Below are positions 16,321 through 25,165 of a stretch of DNA of 64,000 bases, in pieces. Every line of letters begins with the position of its first letter. Positions within the stretch are counted from its first letter, which is position 1. Source of the stretch: an uncultured Paracoccaceae bacterium (GTDB taxonomy: Bacteria > Pseudomonadota > Alphaproteobacteria > Rhodobacterales > Rhodobacteraceae); NCBI GenBank assembly GCA_947503175.1, contig CANNCO010000001.1:124001-188000 (forward strand), read 5' to 3'. The position numbers and the translations under genes are program-made. The notes below the pieces were generated by a model. That model worked only from the letters and a program-made list of their open reading frames with translations, was not told the origin of the DNA and did no database searches.

Positions 16321-17577
16321 CTATTTGACCGCTTTGAGGCGCCGCTTTCGCGGGGTGGCGCCATTTTGGTCGATGAAGTCGAGGACGAGCGGGCGGATGT
16401 TGTTCCGCCAGCTTTTACCCGCGAATATCCCGTAGTGGCCCGCGCCGGGTTCCACATGAGAGGCTTTCTTGTTGTCGGGCAGGCCGGTGAGCAGATCGAG
16501 CGCGGCAAGACACTGACCCGGCGCGCTGATATCGTCTTTTTCGCCTTCGACGATCTTGACGGCCACACTGGTGATCTTGCTCATGTCCACCTGATGCCCG
16601 TCGACGATGAAGGCGTTCCGGGCAATCTCGCGTTCCTTGAAGATACGTTCGACCGTGGACAGGTAGAACTCGGCGGGCATGTCCATGACCGCGAGGTATT
16701 CGTCATAGAATTTGTTGTGCTTGTCGTGTTCGGCGGCTTCGCCCTTGGCGACACGCAGGATCTGATCAGAGAACGCCTTGCCATGACGTTCGGCATTCAT
16801 CGACATGAACGAGCTGAGCTGGGCGAGACCCGGATAGACCATGCGGCCCGCGCCGGGATATTTGAAGCCCACGCGCTGAAGCGCGAGGTGTTCAAGCTGT
16901 CCCATGGTCACGCGGCGTCCGAAGTCGGTGACATCGGTGGGTGCTGCGTCGGGGTCGATCGGGCCGCCGATCAGGGTCAGGGTCCGGGGCTGGGCGTCGG
17001 GTTCCAGTTCCGCCAAATAGGCTGTTGCGGCAAGGGCGAGCGGCGCGGGCTGACACACTGCGATCACATGGGTATCGGGGCCTAGATGGCGCAGGAACTC
17101 CATCAGGTAGAGGGTGTAATCCTCGATATCGAACTTGCCTTCGCTGACCGGAATGTCGCGGGCGTTGTGCCAGTCGGTGACCCAGATATCGGCCTCGGGC
17201 AGAAGGCTTGCCACCGTCGAGCGCAGAAGCGTTGCGTAGTGGCCGGACATCGGCGCGACCAGAAGGACGCGGCGCGGCAGGTCGGCACGGCCCGCGACGT
17301 TGAAGCGGATGAGGTCGCCAAAGGGGCGGGCGACATCGACATCGACGCTGACCACATGGTCGCGCCCGTCTTCGCCGACCACCGTGCTGATGTTCCAGTC
17401 GGGCTTGGCGATCATGCGGGCGAAGGTGCGTTCGGTGACCTCGCCCCATGCCGCGACCATCTGAAAGATCGGATTGGGCACCAGCCCCGTAATCGGGTAA
17501 GACGCCATGGCAAGGGCCGTTGCGCCCATCCATTGATTGGTGTTGCGGATTGAATCGTATAGGTCGTATGTCGCCAT
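16321..17577 (-). CDS. phaZ: Intracellular polyhydroxybutyrate depolymerase PhaZ
   Basis: A 418-residue cytoplasmic depolymerase that attacks native PHB granules and mobilises stored carbon. The characteristic active-site region HVIAVCQPAPLALAA contains the family cysteine, and the C-terminal PGAGHYGIFAGK holds the likely catalytic histidine. There is no signal peptide. The ATG at 17577 matches the usual MATYDLYDSIRN start; the upstream extension is not family-like. It is divergent from phaC across a 132-nt region rich in TGC triplets, where PhaR may act. Confidence 0.93.
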   Translation of the reverse strand: MATYDLYDSIRNTNQWMGATALAMASYPITGLVPNPIFQMVAAWGEVTERTFARMIAKPDWNISTVVGEDGRDHVVSVDVDVARPFGDLIRFNVAGRADLPRRVLLVAPMSGHYATLLRSTVASLLPEADIWVTDWHNARDIPVSEGKFDIEDYTLYLMEFLRHLGPDTHVIAVCQPAPLALAATAYLAELEPDAQPRTLTLIGGPIDPDAAPTDVTDFGRRVTMGQLEHLALQRVGFKYPGAGRMVYPGLAQLSSFMSMNAERHGKAFSDQILRVAKGEAAEHDKHNKFYDEYLAVMDMPAEFYLSTVERIFKEREIARNAFIVDGHQVDMSKITSVAVKIVEGEKDDISAPGQCLAALDLLTGLPDNKKASHVEPGAGHYGIFAGKSWRNNIRPLVLDFIDQNGATPRKRRLKAVK

Positions 17578-17661
17578 ATATCGCAAGGCAGTCCCCTTAC
17601 CGGAGCAAATCCGGTGAAATTCGTCGCTTTGCCTCCACAAACCGGCGACAGTATGATCGTC

Positions 17662-17687
17662 GCAGCACTGCTGAATGCTGCACCTGC
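17662..17687. promoter_or_regulatory. TGC-rich region between phaZ and phaC, possible PhaR site
   Basis: The stretch contains the palindrome CAGCA-C-TGCTG (17663-17673) followed by ATGCTGCACCTGCA. PhaR repressors recognise TGC-rich, CTGC/GCAG-type sequences, and two ideal copies lie before phaP. The match here is looser, so this is a tentative operator. Confidence 0.35.
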
Positions 17688-17709
17688 AAAGTAGACCGGA
17701 AAGTTACCC

Positions 17710-19524
17710 ATGACAACTAGAGAAACCGAGGGTGCAGGTTCCAAGGCCAAGACCGCGGCCGAGTTGGAGGTTCTGAACGCCAATCTCGCGAAAGTCGAAG
17801 AATTGTCTTCGCGCCTTGTTGCGGCACTGTCGCGCAAGAAATCGGTCCCGGCGAGTTTGCAGGGGCCGGGGCAGGATCTGTTCATGCAGGCGGCCGCGGC
17901 CTATATGGCCGAGATGATGGCGAACCCATCGAAGATGCTTGAGCATCAGGTCAGCTATTGGGGCAAGACGCTTAAGCATTACGTCGAAGCGCAGCAGGCG
18001 CTGACCGAAGGGCCTCTGAAGGCGCCAGAGGACCCGACGCCAAAGGACCGGCGGTTTTCGAGCGAGCTTTGGCAGACGCACCCCTATTTCAACTTCATCA
18101 AGCAACAATACTTGATGAATTCCGAAGCGATCGAAGCCACGGTGCGCGATCTGGAGGGGCTGGACGACAAGGAGCGCAAGCGGGTCGAGTATTTCAGCCG
18201 TCAGATCATGGACATGTTCAGCCCGACGAACTTTCTGGGGACCAATCCGGAAGCTTTGGCCAAAGCGGTTGAGACGGATGGTGCGAGCCTTGTAACCGGG
18301 CTTGAAAACCTTGTTCGCGATATCGAGGCGAATGATGGCGATGTGATCGTCACGCTTGCGGATAAAGACGCGTTCAAGGTCGGTGAGAACCTTGCCACGA
18401 CCGAGGGGTCGGTGATCTATCGAAACCGGATGATGGAGCTGATCCAGTACGCGCCGACGACTGAAAAGGTTCACAAGACGCCGCTGATCATCTTTCCGCC
18501 CTGGATCAACAAGTTCTATATCCTTGATCTGAAACCGCAAAACAGCCTGATCAAGTGGATCGTCGATCAGGGCTATACCTTGTTCGTGGTCAGTTGGGTG
18601 AACCCTGATCCGTCCTATCGCGATGTGTCGCTGGAGACGTATATCGAGGAGGGGTATCTGACGGCGATCGATGAGGTGAAGAAGATCACCGGCGAGAAAA
18701 AGGTGAATGCGGTCGGGTATTGCATCGCCGGTACGACGCTTTCTCTGACCATGGCGCTGATGCAGAAGCGCAAGGACAAGTCGCTGAACTCCGCGACGCT
18801 TTTCACCACGATGACCGACTTCTCGGATCAGGGCGAGGTGGGGGTGTTCCTCAACGATGATTTCGTCGACGGGATCGAAAAGGAAGTTGAGGAAAAAGGG
18901 ATGCTGCATTCCTTTTTCATGAGCCGCACTTTCAGTTTCCTGCGGTCGAACGACCTGATCTATGGCCCGGCGATCAGAAGCTATATGATGGGGGAAAGCC
19001 CGCCCGCGTTCGATCTTTTGTACTGGAACGGGGACTCGACGAACCTGCCCGCGAAGATGGCGGTTCAGTACCTGCGCGAGCTGTGTCAGGCAGACCGGTT
19101 TGCCCAAGGAGGGATCGAGCTTTTCGGTGAAACGCTTTCGATCAAGGATGTGAAGACGCCGATTTTCGCCGTTGCGTGCGAGACCGATCACATCGCGGCC
19201 TGGCCCGGAAGCTATAGCGGTATCCGGCAGATGGGATCGAAGTCGCGAACGTTTGTCCTTTCGCAGTCCGGGCATATCGCTGGGATCGTGAATCCGCCGT
19301 CAAAGAAGAAGTACGGGCACTATACAAATGAGGATCTCGGGCTGGATGTGGAGGGGTGGCGCGAGACGGCTGATTTCCACGAAGGATCGTGGTGGCCGCG
19401 CTGGGAGGCGTGGCTCGCGACGCATTCCGGAGCGATGGTCAAAGCACGTCAACCGGGGGATTCGCGCCATCCGGAGCTGGCGAAAGCCCCCGGAACCTAT
19501 GTGATTGCACGTCCAACCAGCTGA
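17710..19524 (+). CDS. phaC: Class I poly(3-hydroxyalkanoate) synthase PhaC
   Basis: A 604-residue cytoplasmic, granule-associated polymerase that joins 3-hydroxybutyryl-CoA into PHB. The catalytic triad is visible: C338 in the lipase-box-like GYCIAGTT, D493 in CETDHIAAWPGSY and H522 in SQSGHIAGIVN. The length fits class I enzymes. It starts 132 nt from divergent phaZ and is followed by phaP, with the two PhaR-type palindromes between them. The C-terminal WWPRWEAWL segment is typical. Confidence 0.97.
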   Translation: MTTRETEGAGSKAKTAAELEVLNANLAKVEELSSRLVAALSRKKSVPASLQGPGQDLFMQAAAAYMAEMMANPSKMLEHQVSYWGKTLKHYVEAQQALTEGPLKAPEDPTPKDRRFSSELWQTHPYFNFIKQQYLMNSEAIEATVRDLEGLDDKERKRVEYFSRQIMDMFSPTNFLGTNPEALAKAVETDGASLVTGLENLVRDIEANDGDVIVTLADKDAFKVGENLATTEGSVIYRNRMMELIQYAPTTEKVHKTPLIIFPPWINKFYILDLKPQNSLIKWIVDQGYTLFVVSWVNPDPSYRDVSLETYIEEGYLTAIDEVKKITGEKKVNAVGYCIAGTTLSLTMALMQKRKDKSLNSATLFTTMTDFSDQGEVGVFLNDDFVDGIEKEVEEKGMLHSFFMSRTFSFLRSNDLIYGPAIRSYMMGESPPAFDLLYWNGDSTNLPAKMAVQYLRELCQADRFAQGGIELFGETLSIKDVKTPIFAVACETDHIAAWPGSYSGIRQMGSKSRTFVLSQSGHIAGIVNPPSKKKYGHYTNEDLGLDVEGWRETADFHEGSWWPRWEAWLATHSGAMVKARQPGDSRHPELAKAPGTYVIARPTS

Positions 19525-19547
19525 TAACGCTTGGTAAATTATTTTTG

Positions 19548-19558
19548 CTGCAATGCAG
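19548..19558. promoter_or_regulatory. PhaR operator, upstream palindrome
   Basis: The sequence is CTGC-AAT-GCAG, an exact match to the CTGC-N3-GCAG core reported for PhaR in related bacteria, within the longer palindrome TGCTGCAATGCAGCA (19546-19560). Its centre is 29 bp from that of the second site, close to three helical turns, so dimers would lie on one face of the DNA. Confidence 0.8.
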
Positions 19559-19576
19559 CAATTTTCCCTTGAAATG

Positions 19577-19587
19577 CTGCACTGCAG
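19577..19587. promoter_or_regulatory. PhaR operator, downstream palindrome
   Basis: The sequence is CTGC-ACT-GCAG inside TGCTGCACTGCAGCG, about 64 nt before the phaP start. It forms a pair with 19548-19558. Additional TGCAG half-sites follow at about 19601-19611. Autoregulated control of phasin synthesis by PhaR is the expected role. Confidence 0.8.
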
Positions 19588-19650
19588 CGTGCATATTGTT
19601 TGCAGATGCAGAAGGCGGGATGGTCCCGCATGATCGCGAGGAGAATTTCA

Positions 19651-20103
19651 ATGGCTGCGAAAGCACAAGACTACACCAAGGCATTCAAAGACATGCTTGG
19701 CAACTTTCCGGTCGACATGACCGCAATGCAGGACGCCTACAAAACTCAGGCCGCTATGGCCGAGAAGATGTCGAAGGTTGCCCTGGAAGCTGCTGACAAG
19801 TCGACCGAGGTTTCGACCAAGTGGACGAAAGACACCATTGCCAAGCTTGGCGGTGTTGCTGCTGTCAAGGAAGAGCCTGCTGACTATGGCAAGGCAGTGA
19901 CCGATTTCGCTTCGGCTCAGGCCGAGCTGGCCGCCGAGAACATGGCTGCTTTTGCCGAGATCGCCAAGAAAGTTCAGATGGAAACCGTCGAACTGATGCT
20001 GGCCGCTGGCAAGGATATGTCGGAAGACGCGACCGCTGCTGTCAAGAAAGCAACCGCCGAGGCAACTGCTGCTGCCAAGAAGGCAACTGCTGCTGCGAAG
20101 TAA
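19651..20103 (+). CDS. phaP: Phasin PhaP
   Basis: A 150-residue phasin that coats PHB granules. It is almost entirely helical in pattern, with AEKMSKVALEAADKS and ELAAENMAAFAEIAKKVQME. It ends in a lysine/alanine-rich tail with repeated AAKKAT-like units. The ATG at 19651 is preceded by GAGGAG and starts the family-like MAAKAQDYTKAFKDM; the upstream extension in the same frame is not phasin-like. The strong PhaR palindromes lie upstream and a clear terminator lies downstream. Confidence 0.94.
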   Translation: MAAKAQDYTKAFKDMLGNFPVDMTAMQDAYKTQAAMAEKMSKVALEAADKSTEVSTKWTKDTIAKLGGVAAVKEEPADYGKAVTDFASAQAELAAENMAAFAEIAKKVQMETVELMLAAGKDMSEDATAAVKKATAEATAAAKKATAAAK

Positions 20104-20144
20104 GTGACTGATTGCCGGCTTCCTCCCGGTCGGCATTCTGATCT

Positions 20145-20177
20145 GGGCAGGCCCCTCTGGGGACCTGCCCTTTTTCT
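20145..20177 (+). terminator. Rho-independent terminator after phaP
   Basis: GGGCAGG pairs with CCTGCCC, with inner CCCC/GGGG pairing around a short loop, followed immediately by TTTTTCTT. The position, 41 nt after the phaP stop codon, fits termination of the phasin message. Confidence 0.85.
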
Positions 20178-20187
20178 TGTGCGCGTG

Positions 20188-21027
20188 TCAGGCGGCCATC
20201 AGGACGACGCCAAGGGCAATGCAGGCCACGGACATCCAGCGCCAGCGGCTTACCGGTTCGCGCAGAAGGACCGCGGCGATCAGGACCGCGAACAGGATGC
20301 TGGATTCGCGCAGTGCGGCGACCAGCGCAATCGGCGCCTGGGTGAAGGCCCAGACAGCGATCCAGTAGGAGCCGAGCGACATGACGCCGGCGAAAAGCCC
20401 GATCTTCCACGCGGGCAGCAGGGCCGGGAAGGCCGACCGTCCGCGCGTTGCGGCTGCGTAGATTGCCATGAGAACGGCATCGCAGATCATCAGCCAAAGG
20501 ACAAAACCCGATGCGGTCTGGGCCACGCGCGCGCCGATGCCGTCGACAAGTGTGTAGCTGGCCGTGAAACCTGCGGTGCCGAGGGCATAGAAAAGGGCCT
20601 TGCCCTGCATCCGACCCAAAGCGCCGCCTTTGAGTGCCATCAGAAGAATGCCCGCCGAGATCAATAGGATGGCGGCGATTTCGATGCTGGCGAAGGTGAC
20701 ACCCAGAACGAGTGCGGAAAACACCGCGACGATCAGCGGGGCTGTGCCGCGGGCCAGGGGATATGCCTGACTGAGATCAGCGTGCGTATAGGCCTGCACG
20801 AGAAAGACCTTGTAGCCCGCATGAAGCACCGCCCCGGCGAGTATCCAGATCAGGGCTTCCCGGGCCGGTGGGGTGACGAAGGGTAGTATGACGGCGGCGA
20901 TCACAGCCTGCGTGAGTGACAAAAGCAGGACCGACGATACCCGATCGAGTCCGATCTTGACGGCTGTATTCCAGCCCGCGTGCATCAAGGCGGCCAGCAG
21001 CACCGCGCCGAAGACGAGCATGTCCAT
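20188..21027 (-). CDS. EamA/DMT-family transporter
   Basis: A 279-residue membrane protein with about ten transmembrane segments and two EamA repeats, of the drug/metabolite transporter superfamily. Recognisable runs are ALMHAGWNTAVKIGLDR at the start, AYPLARGTAPLIVAVFSALVLG in the middle and LREPVSRWRW near the end. The substrate cannot be read from sequence. It lies on the strand opposite to phaP and phaR, between them, and has no obvious link to PHB metabolism. Confidence 0.85.
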   Translation of the reverse strand: MDMLVFGAVLLAALMHAGWNTAVKIGLDRVSSVLLLSLTQAVIAAVILPFVTPPAREALIWILAGAVLHAGYKVFLVQAYTHADLSQAYPLARGTAPLIVAVFSALVLGVTFASIEIAAILLISAGILLMALKGGALGRMQGKALFYALGTAGFTASYTLVDGIGARVAQTASGFVLWLMICDAVLMAIYAAATRGRSAFPALLPAWKIGLFAGVMSLGSYWIAVWAFTQAPIALVAALRESSILFAVLIAAVLLREPVSRWRWMSVACIALGVVLMAA

Positions 21028-21146
21028 GGGCTATCTGCCTGACGGAGGAAGGGTGCGGATCATTGGCTTGTTCTGCGCCTGTCTTTCGGGGATTGGAAGA
21101 GGGAGACCGGATTTCCCGGTGCTCGTCGTGACGCTTTCCTTTTTTG

Positions 21147-21157
21147 CTGCAACGCCG
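21147..21157. promoter_or_regulatory. Possible PhaR autoregulatory site upstream of phaR
   Basis: TTTTTTGCTGCAACGCCG closely resembles the first phaP operator (ATTTTTGCTGCAATGCAG). The core CTGC-AAC-GCCG has one mismatch to CTGC-N3-GCAG. It lies about 40-50 nt before phaR, fitting autorepression. Tentative. Confidence 0.45.
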
Positions 21158-21195
21158 TAAGCTTCTCTGCGCCGCGACAAAAAGGGATGCGTGCC

Positions 21196-21747
21196 TTGGC
21201 CGACAAGACTGCCCCGCTTCTGATCAAACGTTATGCAAGCCGCAGGCTGTATAACACCGAGACCAGCGATTACGTGACGCTTGAAGATATTGCGACATTC
21301 ATCCGCGACGGTCGCGAGGTTCAGATCATCGACCTGAAATCCGGTGACGATCTGACCCGGCAGTATCTGCTTCAGATCGTTGCAGAACATGAGAGTCGCG
21401 GAGAAAACGTGCTGCCCTTGGGCGTTCTGACGGATCTGGTGCGCAGCTATACGACCCAGGCCCAGTCCGTTGTGCCGGAGTTTCTGGCCATGAGCTTTGA
21501 GATGTTGCGGGACGGGCAGTCGAAGATGATGGAAAACCTTGCCAACCCGATGGCGTCGATGCCCGGTTACGATGCTTTGCAGGCGCAGCAGAAAGCGTTC
21601 CTGAAAGCGATGACGGGCGGCATGACGAACTGGTCGGCACCGGCGGACGAAGATGGCGCGGCACCGGAGGATGACGCCAAGGATCTTGACGCCATTCGCA
21701 AGCAACTGGCGGATCTGCAGGCCCAACTGGCCAAGCTGGATAAGTAG
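21196..21747 (+). CDS. phaR: Polyhydroxyalkanoate synthesis repressor PhaR
   Basis: A DNA- and PHB-binding repressor of about 183 residues. The N-terminal PHB/PHA-accumulation domain is clear: LLIKRYASRRLYNTETSDYV, then LEDIATFIRDG and the VVPEFLAMSFEMLR stretch. The C-terminus is acidic and then coiled-coil-like (IRKQLADLQAQLAKLDK). The TTG at 21196 is chosen because AAAAAGGG ends 9 nt before it, whereas the ATG at 21187 directly abuts that Shine-Dalgarno. PhaR leaves DNA when it binds nascent PHB, allowing phasin expression. Confidence 0.92.
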   Translation: MADKTAPLLIKRYASRRLYNTETSDYVTLEDIATFIRDGREVQIIDLKSGDDLTRQYLLQIVAEHESRGENVLPLGVLTDLVRSYTTQAQSVVPEFLAMSFEMLRDGQSKMMENLANPMASMPGYDALQAQQKAFLKAMTGGMTNWSAPADEDGAAPEDDAKDLDAIRKQLADLQAQLAKLDK

Positions 21748-21757
21748 AGGCCCCGCG

Positions 21758-22840
21758 ATGCGTGTGTTGGTGGCAGCTTCGGCGGCTTTTCTGGCAACAG
21801 CCGTGTTTGGACATGCGGGCGATATGAACATCTCGCAGTACGTGTTCCGCGATATCAATCGAAACGGCATCTACGACATCGGGGAAGGCCCGCTCGCCGG
21901 TGTGCCGGTTCTGCTGTCCCAGAATGGGCAGGACAACATCGTCGAGCAGTCGAACCTTGCCGGGTTCACCAATTTCCTGATGTCGGACGACGCGGAAGAT
22001 GATCCGGATATCTCGGGTCCGGGGGTGTTGGAGTTTCAGGTCGTGGTTCCCGAGGAGATGGAGCTTACGACCGGCAACCCCCGCCAGAGTACGACCGCGC
22101 GGCTTCTGGCCGATGCGCCCGGTGGTATCGTTGTCGATCCGCCTTTGCCGTTCATGGGTCTTGCGCCAAAGCTGACGATCACCACCGGATCAGAGGGTGT
22201 CGATGGCGTTACCTGTCTGGCCGGCGGCGATAGCGTCGATGCCATTCGGAGCGATGATGTCTTTCGGTGTGACGTCGTGCAGGGGGACTGGGCGGTTCGT
22301 TGGGCCCTTTCGGACGGATCGATAGCCGAGCGCGGCGTCCGGATCGAAAACTGGCCGGTGCGGCTGCCGGTTCCGTCCGACATGCCGGTTTTGGCGCAGG
22401 AAGACGACCTGATCGTCGGGTTCGACGATATCCTGATTTCGGAGAATATCGAGGAGGTGCCTTCGGGCCACGGCGGTGTGAAATGGCACAATATGGTTGC
22501 CACCCATCGCAAGTTTTATGGCGGCTGGGGTTATGTGAATGGTACCGTCTCGGGCCAGTTCGCCGCCTACAACTCCTCGGGCCATCCGGCGCGGCTTTAT
22601 TCGGACGAACCGTTTGATTTCATCGGTGCTTACGTCTCGGTGGCCTGGCCTGCAGCGAAGCGCGCGCGGTTGCGGATCGAGGCGCTGCGCGATGGCGAGG
22701 TCGTCGCTTGGGACGAGTTTTACGGATCCAACCTCATGCCCGTCTGGTTCGAGGCCGGTTGGGGGCAGGTCGACGAAGTGCGAATTTCTCACGGGACCTA
22801 TTGGCAGGTGGTTGTCGACGACGTGCGCATAGGTCGATAA
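21758..22840 (+). CDS. Secreted protein with SdrD-like B-type N-terminal domain
   Basis: A 360-residue protein with a signal peptide (about residues 1-20, ending FGHA). The mature N-terminus, YVFRDINRNGIYDIGE then GPLAGVPVLL, looks like an SdrD_B/prealbumin-like repeat with a calcium-loop DINRNGIYD. A C-terminal segment from about residue 220 (IVGFDDILIS..VKWHNMVATH) alternates like a jelly-roll or carbohydrate-binding sheet and ends VVVDDVRIG. It begins 10 nt after phaR, so the two may be co-transcribed, although no functional link is evident. Function unknown; probably extracellular or cell-surface. Confidence 0.8.
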   Translation: MRVLVAASAAFLATAVFGHAGDMNISQYVFRDINRNGIYDIGEGPLAGVPVLLSQNGQDNIVEQSNLAGFTNFLMSDDAEDDPDISGPGVLEFQVVVPEEMELTTGNPRQSTTARLLADAPGGIVVDPPLPFMGLAPKLTITTGSEGVDGVTCLAGGDSVDAIRSDDVFRCDVVQGDWAVRWALSDGSIAERGVRIENWPVRLPVPSDMPVLAQEDDLIVGFDDILISENIEEVPSGHGGVKWHNMVATHRKFYGGWGYVNGTVSGQFAAYNSSGHPARLYSDEPFDFIGAYVSVAWPAAKRARLRIEALRDGEVVAWDEFYGSNLMPVWFEAGWGQVDEVRISHGTYWQVVVDDVRIGR

Positions 22841-22914
22841 CCCTCCTCTCCGAAAACGACATTGCCCGAGCGCGGGGGCGTCACTAGCCTGCCCCGAAAG
22901 GCAAGAGGGACGGT

Positions 22915-23877
22915 ATGGCTGATACATCCGGTCGGGTCACGCTTTGGGGTATCGAGGTTTTTGCCGCGACGGCGGAAGAGCTTTCGATTTCGGCGGCGGC
23001 GCGACGGCTTGATGCGTCGGCATCGGCGGTCAGTCAGCAGTTGAGCAATCTGGAAACCGCGCTTGGGGCCGTTCTGATGGACCGGTCCGCCCGTCCGATT
23101 GCCCTGACACCGGCGGGCGAGTTGTTTCGCAGGCGGGCGCAGGTGATCCTGAACGAGGCCGCCGAGGCGCGGGCCGAGCTTGCCGGTCGCGATCTGTCAC
23201 GGCTGATGCGGTTCAATCTGGGGATGATCGAGGATTTCGATGCGGATGTGACGCCACGCCTTCTGTCGCAGATGGGTGACCGGCTGAGCAGTTCGCGGTT
23301 CCTGTTGGAAACGGGGGCCAGCCATCGGCTGTACGACCTTCTGGAACATCGCGCGCTGGACATGATCGTCGCCGCAGAGGCTGGCGCGACGGCGGCGTGG
23401 ATGGAGGTGCATCCGCTTCTGGAAGAGCCGTTCGTCGCGGCGGTGCCCAAGGGGCTTTCGGTCGCGTGCGATCCGATGGATTTGCTGAGCAAGACGCCTT
23501 TGATCCGCTACACGACGCGTCACCTTATGGGGCGGCAGATCGACGAGCATCTGGCGGCCGAGGGGCTCCGGCTGGAATACCGGTTCGAGTTGGACAGTTA
23601 CCATTCGATCATGGCGATGGTGGCCGGCGGGGCCGGGTGGAGCATTCTGACGCCTTTGGGGGTGATGCGGGCGGGCCGGTTCCGCGATGCCGTTGACGTC
23701 ATCGAGCTGCCTTTTGCACCGATTTCGCGGCGAATTTCGCTGATTGCCCGGCAGGATGCGCTGTTCGAGATGCCTGCCGAGATTGCCGAGCGGCTTCGCC
23801 CCCTTTTGGAGGAGTTGATCGTTGTGCCGTGCCGGGAGCGGATGCCGTGGCTAGGCGACAGCCTTCGTGTTCTGTGA
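22915..23877 (+). CDS. LysR-family transcriptional regulator
   Basis: A 320-residue LysR-type regulator. The N-terminal helix-turn-helix is at about residues 20-50 (ELSISAAARRLDASASAVSQQLSNLE). The effector domain follows, with ALDMIVAAEAGA and MAMVAGGAGWSILTPLGVM. AGAGGGA precedes the ATG. Its 3' end overlaps that of the converging DegT-family gene by 27 nt. The arrangement differs from the usual divergent LysR-target pair, so its target is not evident, though the adjacent amine-catabolism cluster is a candidate. Confidence 0.9.
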   Translation: MADTSGRVTLWGIEVFAATAEELSISAAARRLDASASAVSQQLSNLETALGAVLMDRSARPIALTPAGELFRRRAQVILNEAAEARAELAGRDLSRLMRFNLGMIEDFDADVTPRLLSQMGDRLSSSRFLLETGASHRLYDLLEHRALDMIVAAEAGATAAWMEVHPLLEEPFVAAVPKGLSVACDPMDLLSKTPLIRYTTRHLMGRQIDEHLAAEGLRLEYRFELDSYHSIMAMVAGGAGWSILTPLGVMRAGRFRDAVDVIELPFAPISRRISLIARQDALFEMPAEIAERLRPLLEELIVVPCRERMPWLGDSLRVL

Positions 23878-25047
23878 CCCCATGATCCGGTTCGCCGCGG
23901 CCAGGAGCGCGTTCGCGGTGTAGTCGCAATCGTCGAGCGACAGGCGGGCGGGTAGGCGAACGTCGCAGGCGCGCATCAGCATCCTGCGGGTTTGCGGAAG
24001 GTCCGGTTGCGGCCCCAGAAACTCCCAGTTCCAGAAAGCGCGTGCATTGTCGGAGGACAGGCCGAAGACCTGAACCGAAACCTCTTGTTCCGCCGCAGCT
24101 GCAACAAATGCGTGGACCTGATCGTCGGTCATGCCAACCAGATTGAACTGGATCGAGTCCGGTGCGCGCAGTTCAGGCCCGAGCGGGTCAGGAACTGCCA
24201 TCCATGGCGAGCCGTTCAAGGCCGTCGCCACGTGATCATGGTTCCGGCGGCCATCACGCACACGGCGCACCACTTCGGCAAGCTGCGGGCGGATGATCGC
24301 GGCAGACAGGTTGCCAAGGCGCGTGTTGTAAAGCGGCAGCTTGTTCTGCCAGCGGGCGAAATGATCCTGAAGGACGGGATGTTTCTTCCAGTTGTGCTCG
24401 TAAGCGCCTGACATGATGACCGCGCGGGCGATCAGGTCGGGGTCGTCGGTGATCAGGATGCCGCCTTCGCCTGCATTGATCAGCTTATAGGATTGGAAGG
24501 AAAAGCAGCCGACGCGCCCGATCGTGCCGATGTTCCGGCCCGCCCATGTGGTGCCAAGTGAATGCGCGGCATCTTCGATGACCGGGACGCCCGCAGTCTC
24601 GGCCAGTTCCATGATCGCGTCCATGTCCGAGGTGTGCCCGCGCATATGGCTGATCAGAACCGCATCGATTGTGCCGTCGAGCTTGGCTTTGAAATCGGCC
24701 ATGTCGATGCGGTAGTTTTCGCCGACCTCGACCAGAACCGGCACGCATTCGGCATGAACCACGGAAGAGGGCACTGCGGCAAAGGTAAAGGCCGGGATCA
24801 GGATGCGGGCGCCGGGTTTCAGGTCCAATGCCTTGATCGACAGAAACAGCGCGGCAGAGCAGGAGGCCACGGACAGCGCGTATTTCGCCCCGAGAAGGTC
24901 GGCGAATTCGCGTTCCAAAAGGGCCACTGGCGCGTCTTCCTTTGCCGTATAGCGAAACAGATCACCGGACGAGAGCAGGCGTTGAACCTCGTCCCAGGCC
25001 GCCGCCGGGATCGGTTCTGCGTCATAGGTATTGGGGGCACCGGTCAT
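23851..25047 (-). CDS. DegT/DnrJ/EryC1/StrS-family PLP aminotransferase
   Basis: A 398-residue fold-type I PLP enzyme of the DegT/StrS family. Cofactor residues are visible: VIEDAAHS (D159), and K188 in CFSFQSYKLINAGEGG, the internal aldimine lysine. The family mostly aminates keto-sugars, but some members act on other substrates. It lies 118 nt downstream of the FAD oxidoreductase on the same strand, behind a gene set resembling gamma-glutamyl amine catabolism, with no sugar nucleotide genes nearby. A TATAAT-like box (25061-25066, minus strand) lies close to its start. The substrate is unknown. Confidence 0.85.
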   Translation of the reverse strand: MTGAPNTYDAEPIPAAAWDEVQRLLSSGDLFRYTAKEDAPVALLEREFADLLGAKYALSVASCSAALFLSIKALDLKPGARILIPAFTFAAVPSSVVHAECVPVLVEVGENYRIDMADFKAKLDGTIDAVLISHMRGHTSDMDAIMELAETAGVPVIEDAAHSLGTTWAGRNIGTIGRVGCFSFQSYKLINAGEGGILITDDPDLIARAVIMSGAYEHNWKKHPVLQDHFARWQNKLPLYNTRLGNLSAAIIRPQLAEVVRRVRDGRRNHDHVATALNGSPWMAVPDPLGPELRAPDSIQFNLVGMTDDQVHAFVAAAAEQEVSVQVFGLSSDNARAFWNWEFLGPQPDLPQTRRMLMRACDVRLPARLSLDDCDYTANALLAAANRIMGSQNTKAVA

Positions 25048-25165
25048 TTTGACTTCCCGAATTATAGTTTCGGAAAACCTGTAGCAAGAGTTTGCGTCAA
25101 ATGCATGAAGTTTCGTGCGTGATGCGCAATATCCCGCCAGATGTCGCGTTTTTTGCCGTGTGCCG

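Noticed and set aside
25061-25066. TATAAT-like box before the DegT-family gene
   Set aside because: It is only about 14 nt from the start codon, so a transcript from it would lack the ribosome-binding site. The matching upstream hexamer is weak, so it is not listed as a promoter.
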